64,000 nucleotides of DNA, taken from NCBI GenBank assembly GCA_946122785.1, contig CAMGYJ010000002.1:69155703-69219702 (forward strand), in the 5' to 3' direction. The notes under the pieces are model-generated. The model saw nothing but the letters and a program-made list of their open reading frames with translations. It searched no databases and was not told where the DNA came from. Origin of the DNA: Linum tenue (Eukaryota > Streptophyta > Magnoliopsida > Malpighiales > Linaceae). A program made the position numbers and the translations under genes. Below are positions 58,816-64,000 of the stretch, one piece after another (position 1 is the stretch's first letter; every line of letters starts with the position of its first letter).

Positions 58816-60997
58816 ATCAAACTTACACCCTCTAATCAGCCCCCAGCTTTCAACTTATCTCTTGTTTTGATGCGATTCATGATTACCATCCATGTCAAGA
58901 ACCTTTTTTTTTTTTTTGGAGCCACATGCTTCCCCCACAATAGTTTGTGTCAAATGACCTGTCCTCGAAATCTAATTGACTCCCATATGGTCTTAATAGA
59001 GAATTTATGCAACAACTTCCTTTCCCAACTAACTATATTACTCACATCCACTTCAAGTCGAAATTGGAACAAGGAACACAGTTTCAGAATTTTCTTCCAT
59101 AACCAGGATCCCTATTTGTTGGGCAATACTTGGCAGCAACCCGAATTGCAGCCCGTAGCTGCTTCCATCACACATGGCGCCTAAGGATTGGCCTAAAATT
59201 TATTTTCGATTTTTTAATGGTTAAATGTAGTCTGAAAGTGGAAGGAACGGAACGGATTCAAAGTTTCGTTATTCCTTTCCCTTTTTCCGTTGGAGTGAGA
59301 TATAGAATGGTTCCATTCTTTTTCTTTTAATTAACTTTTACATTTACAATTCCAATTTGGTTTCCTCCCATAGGTTTTATCTTATAAATTTTACTTTCCT
59401 TTGGTTTTCTATGAGAAAAAGAAGCACATAAAGGTGCCAGAAACCGTGGATATCCACCTGAATCCGATCTAATCGAGTAGGGTAAAATCCGAATTCGATG
59501 GATTTTTGGCAGGTACGAGTAAAACCGAACCCGAATATTGCGGTCAATGGGTGGGCTTTAATTAATAAAAGATATTGTTTAGCTTTAATTAATAATAGTG
59601 TTGAAAATTTTCCGTTCCATCTAGGTTACTTTTGTTCTTGATATTGTACATATTTTTATGTTTCGTTTGAATTTTCATGCTGAATTTTATGTTTTTGAAA
59701 TTGTCTTTTCGAGAGATATCAAGAGCACACAAGTGAGATGCTAACAAAGAACACAACATTATCCATAGGTGCAATTGAAAAAATTGATCATATTCACTCT
59801 AATATTTGTATCCAACCTCTGGCAGCAGTAACTATAGTACGAAACACATTTTCGTTTTCAGTTTCAAAGCTGCAAGAACCACAAACTAAACATATATCGT
59901 TGTTAATTTTCGTACTGTCTTTTTTGTTTCGACTCTATCGCCACAACCTGTCCGAAAACCCAACAAAATGACATTGATACTAAACTACGTCAATCTAACT
60001 TATGTCATTAAAAAAAAAAACTCAAAATAGAGACATGTTAACAATCATGGCCCCAACATCATACCCTTGCTATCTTGTTGAGTTGATGATCAAATTAGTG
60101 TTTTCTAGCTGGTGACCAGAGGGATATATGGATCTTCTTTCATTCCCCATATGGGTTTTTTCTACTGCTCTACACGAAAAGGAAAGTTTCAAATAGATAG
60201 GCCATGTCGTATATAAACTAATTAAGGGCATATGCATGGGTAGTTAGTCTTTCATATCCCTTAATTACAATGGTTGAAACTAATTCTGTCGATCAAGCAA
60301 TATCAGTATTAGTTGAGTTGAACGACACACTCTACGTACGCTCAGCAGCTAGAAGTTAATGCTTGGATGCTTCTATGTCCTCTCTTCCTGGTGGCTGCTG
60401 CAGGACGCTAAATGCTGAAAAGGCACGTTCTGGTGAAAGTGTAATCCAAAAGGAAATTTTGTGGGTGGGTAATGTCAATGCTCGTTGCCTTAATTTCATA
60501 CGCAATAGACATATTCTTTTTTCCCCAAAAGAAAATTTCAAAAATTCGGTCAACATGCTAATAAGAATAAATGATAAAAATGAGAGCGAGGATTCGTACC
60601 TATTTAAAGTCTCGGATTTAATTACCGATGACGGGATCATTGTTTAATAAGTTCTTGGTGATTTGATTGACTCTCGAATGGTCGTGAGCCCGCTCTTGTA
60701 GCATCTCGGGTGAGACTTGAGAGGAGTGTCTTATCCTTGCTTAGCTTATAAAGTGGTCAGTCTCCCAATAGTTCATCGGTCGACCCTTAATGATTGGGTT
60801 GTATCGGGATCAATAGCCCCGAAATTTATTCGACTACAACAGCATTCAAATGATACGAGTTCATCGTAATAAGAAAACGATCAAAACGAGTTTATCATGG
60901 GAAAGCAAAGATTCAATTCTCAGATGATATCATATTAGCTTATACGAACATAATGATAAAAGAAAAATCCTCAAAAACACCAATGAAGTAAACTCTT
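58816..60997. other. Intergenic region
   Basis: AT-rich spacer with short T and A runs. About 59440-59560 holds GTGGATATCC / GAATCCGAT / AACCCGAA words like the interior of a decayed hAT element. Short open frames on both strands around 60356-60647 have no recognisable content. The MYB 3' UTR should occupy the last few hundred bases. Confidence 0.5.
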
Positions 60998-62222
60998 TTA
61001 ACTACTCGAGCATTCCGCAATGCCAAGCCATTCCTCATCATCAACGCCGACGCCGGTACCAAGAAATCCAGCACCATCGAACCCATTCAGATCACTCGCC
61101 GCCGTGACGTCAATATCCCAACCCTCCTCCAGCATTTCCTCCGACGAAATGAGCATCTCCCCGCAGCCGCCGGCCGCCATCAGCATCTCCACCTCGTCTC
61201 TGCTCTTGCCGCCGCTGCATCCAGCTGTGTGGGGATGATGATGACTGAAATCGCACAAATCCCTGAAATCATCGCAGCCGGCCAGCAGCTCTGACAGCGA
61301 GATCTCCGCCCCTGCTGCCGCGCCAAAATCCACCGTCATTATTAACTCATCCGTCCCCTGCAGTGGGTTATTCGCATCACGGCGGCCACTATTAATAATA
61401 TTCTCATTACCGTTGTCATCTCCGCCGCCAGAGAGCCCGTTATTCGCGGGGGCGCAGGAGGACGAGGAAGCTTCCACGGCAGCCAGGCTGCTCGTCTCTG
61501 CCTTCTCCCCATCCCCGGCCAAAATTACTCCAGCGTCATTATTATTATTGTTCCCCTCTTCCTCCTGCCGCCGTGGATAGAAAACGAGCTTATTCTTCGA
61601 GCACTTTGCAGGCTTGGCCCGGACCGGGGCCGTGGCAGTTGCGGGTGGGGGAACAAGCTTCCGGCGGGGCTTGACTGAGAATTTGCTGGGATGAGCAGAA
61701 GCAGGGGAAGCGGCGGCGGCGGAGGTGGTGGTGGAGAGGCGGTGATGGGTTTGCGGGTCGACCCTTTTCCCCAAATTGGTATTCCAGTAGTTTTTGATCT
61801 CGTTGTCCGTCCGCCCAGGTAGCCTCCCGGCTATGAGAGACCATCTTAATTCTCACAGGCAAATCATCGAACACTTTGTCAGCAACCAGAGAAAGGGGGG
61901 GAAAAAGAAAGGGAATTATAAACCAGCAGTGTCGTGATGGATATTGTAACAACCACCTGTTGCCGAGGAGCTTGTGGAGGCGGATGATGAGGTCCTCCTC
62001 GTCGGGGGAGATGTTGCCGCGCTTGATGTCGGGGCGGAGGTAGTTGAGCCAGCGGAGGCGGCAGCTCTTGCCGCAGCGGTTGAGGCCGGCCTTCTTGGGG
62101 AGGTTGCGCCATTTGCCGACGCCGTGGGAGTCGATGTAGCGGGTCAGGAGCTGGTCCTCGTGGGCCGTCCACGCGCCGCGGTTCAGCCCTTGGTCCTTGG
62201 AGCAGCAGGGGCTCCGGCCCAT
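60998..62222 (-). CDS. R2R3-MYB transcription factor, TT2/MYB5-like
   Basis: Two exons, 62222-61957 and 61844-60998 on the minus strand, join in phase to 370 aa. The start [20 protein letters not shown] leads into R2 (W-x19-W-x19-W pattern) and R3 ([40 protein letters not shown]). R3 contains the [DE]Lx2[RK]x3Lx6Lx3R signature for bHLH partners ([20 protein letters not shown]). After R3, [12 protein letters not shown] resembles the box of subgroup 5 proanthocyanidin regulators (TT2). The long tail is acidic and Gly/Ser-rich and ends [12 protein letters not shown]. The usual first MYB intron, after KKAG in R2, is absent while the second is kept. The likely role is flavonoid/proanthocyanidin or epidermal regulation with a bHLH; assignment to TT2 itself is inference. 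Confidence 0.92.
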
Positions 62223-62327
62223 GATCGGCAGCGAGGTAGCGGCGGAATCAGAGCTGACGATGACCGGTTAGTCTTGAGCATAGCTCAAGAAGGGAGAGTG
62301 GGAGAGTAATTGCTCTGGCGTAGTGGT

Positions 62328-62345
62328 TTATATATATATATATAC
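62328..62345 (-). promoter_or_regulatory. TA-rich TATA region of the MYB gene
   Basis: An uninterrupted TATATATATATATATA tract sits about 110-120 bases before the MYB ATG on the minus strand, a fitting TATA position. Its length may vary as a microsatellite. Confidence 0.5.
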
Positions 62346-64000
62346 AGCGCCACCTTCCTTCCTTCGTTCGATGGGCCTCTGGGCTGGTGGCGGCCTGGTA
62401 AGCAGAGCGCCCGTACGAGGTTGGCGTTTCGTGTCATTTTGTGCGTGTTTATGATTCCCAACCCGTTGATGATGATGTCATTCGGTCGTGGTGGGATATT
62501 TTGTCGTGTTCGTGCTTCTTTGCTATCTATGCAAAGATTACTTTGGGTGAAAAGTACGTACGTATATACATGGCGTGCGTATTCTTCGATTTAATTTCAT
62601 TACTCACTCTCTCGTAGGCTCTCACTAGTATGAGAAATTGATGGTGAAAATAGTAGCAGAATTAGAAATTTGAATCGAATGTGAACTGTGATATAATTGA
62701 GAAGGTGGCTAAGATTTTATTGACTAATTTATTTGTCAAACAATTGTTATGCATTTTACATCTATTAATATTTCAAAATTGAGGAGAGTTATAGTCCTTT
62801 TTGACTTCAGCCTAACTCCTCCACAGCTAAAATCTATGTTTTGAGAACAGGAGAAGTTAGTGATGCAATGGTTAACCATGGTAAAATCGTAGGTTAACCA
62901 TTACAAAACTATACAGATCCTATAAAATGTAAGGCATATATAACAAATTAGTTTAGGACTTAATAATTCCAAACTCATATAATGAAACACCAAAACTTCT
63001 TATATATCATTCAAAGTGTCTCACAAAAGAAATCATACATTAAAATTAGAATTAATAATTAGGACGGTAGTCGGTAGTGAAGCGCATAAATCTAGTAGGA
63101 AGGCAGAAAATGAAGAACAAGAAATAGAAGTAAAATTAGTAACCAGATTGCCTCAGTTCACATTATAATATTTTTTTCTTAAAAAATTTATGGCTAAAAG
63201 AAAGAACCAGCAAACTAGTCAAACCAGGGTGGTGCATCTGGTTCAATATCCAACAATGAAAACTCGTTAGATTCATCTCTAATCGTCCAATTAAATGAAC
63301 CGAACTGCTATTATAACTGGTTTGTCTATTCTACTAGTGTTGCTACTAATATGATCCAGTTCTTATAAGAAGAGCTAATCATAATAGCTTCGAACAAAGT
63401 GGTTCTACCAATGTGACCGTTGATCCGGTCTGGTTATGATAACAAGAGCTAAAATCATAAGAGCTTCGATCAAAGTGATTTTCGAAATTACCTAAATCGC
63501 CCATTTTATAGGTGGTCATTTCAATTGATATAATTGAAACATCATCCTTATCAATGCAATTCATTTTGTAATTGCATATGTGATTTCTAATGCTATATTA
63601 TTAGTTTAGAAATTATAATTAGGAGGAGTTTCGATGGAGATTTGTTTTTGATAGTTTTGAGAGAGATTTGTTCTTGATTCATTCACTTCCACCTCCACCT
63701 CTTATGTGAATTAAGTCGATAAAAAAAACAAGATCGAACTTCGAAGAAAGACCAATAAAAATTTAGACAAAATTACATGTTTAATAACCCTAAATAATAA
63801 AATAAAGGGTTATAGGTATAATATGCCCCCTCTACTATGTCGTTTTATCAAACATATCCTTCTACTATTTTTGTAACCCTATATTTTGGAAAAATGATCA
63901 AACATATGCCCTTCTGGTAAAATTTTCACCAAAAAATCGTCAATCATGATCGAACCGAGATTTAGACGACCCGACATCGACAAATGAGAGGGACAATGTC
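62346..64000. other. Terminal intergenic region
   Basis: The first part is probably the MYB promoter. The remainder is AT-rich. From about 63810 the text (CCCCTCTACTATG, CATATCCTTCTACTA) resembles the repeat family also hinted at near 9850 and 51540. No gene was found. Confidence 0.5.

Noticed and set aside
60356..60647. Overlapping 94-codon frames on both strands
   Set aside because: The two frames occupy the same bases on opposite strands and neither shows family features.

Overview
The window is nuclear DNA from a flowering plant, most likely a eudicot. The genes are intron-rich with GT-AG introns, the spacers are AT-rich, and plant-only families are present (GRF with a miR396 site, SOSEKI, R2R3-MYB, CYP72-clan P450). 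hAT, Copia, Athila-type Gypsy and MITE debris and a plastid DNA insertion also occur. I cannot name the species.

Layout: (1) 40-7852 (+) encodes a DENN-domain protein in 18 exons. (2) 7853-11300 is a repeat graveyard with a decayed hAT transposase tail and an RNase H-like relic. (3) 12213-13628 (+) encodes a growth-regulating factor (QLQ + WRC) with a miR396 target site. (4) 13629-22300 is repeat-rich: a TIR element, two LTR-end/primer-binding-site copies, a clean hAT element with target-site duplication, and a degenerate minisatellite split by an insertion. (5) 22452-24180 (+) encodes a SOSEKI polarity protein. (6) 26429-32740 (-) encodes an ARGLU1-like RS/coiled-coil splicing protein with a 2.4 kb intron in its 5' leader. 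(7) 34201-43643 (-) encodes CTR9/ELF8 of the Paf1 complex in 24 exons. (8) 44097-52000 holds a plastid rpoC2 fragment, MITEs, a hAT element with a perfect 8-bp duplication, and an Athila-like gag/protease relic. (9) 52449-55044 (+) encodes RNA polymerase III subunit RPC4, convergent with (10) a CYP72-type P450 at 55669-57746 (-). (11) 60998-62222 (-) encodes a TT2-like R2R3-MYB.

The genes do not form a pathway cluster. Three encode general transcription or RNA machinery (CTR9, RPC4, ARGLU1), three are developmental or metabolic regulators (GRF, SOSEKI, MYB), and the others are a trafficking GEF and an oxidase. I assembled all gene models by hand from splice signals and reading-frame continuity. 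All except CTR9 close perfectly in phase.

Nothing here is a convincing new biological system. The most notable item is CTR9: otherwise intact, it carries several one-base length changes, three of them in T runs, that break the frame. Either the assembly has base errors there or this copy is a very young pseudogene. Other points worth checking are a 657-nt in-frame open leader before the GRF start, three textbook non-autonomous hAT insertions, a minisatellite inside a retroelement, and paired RNase H-like relics.
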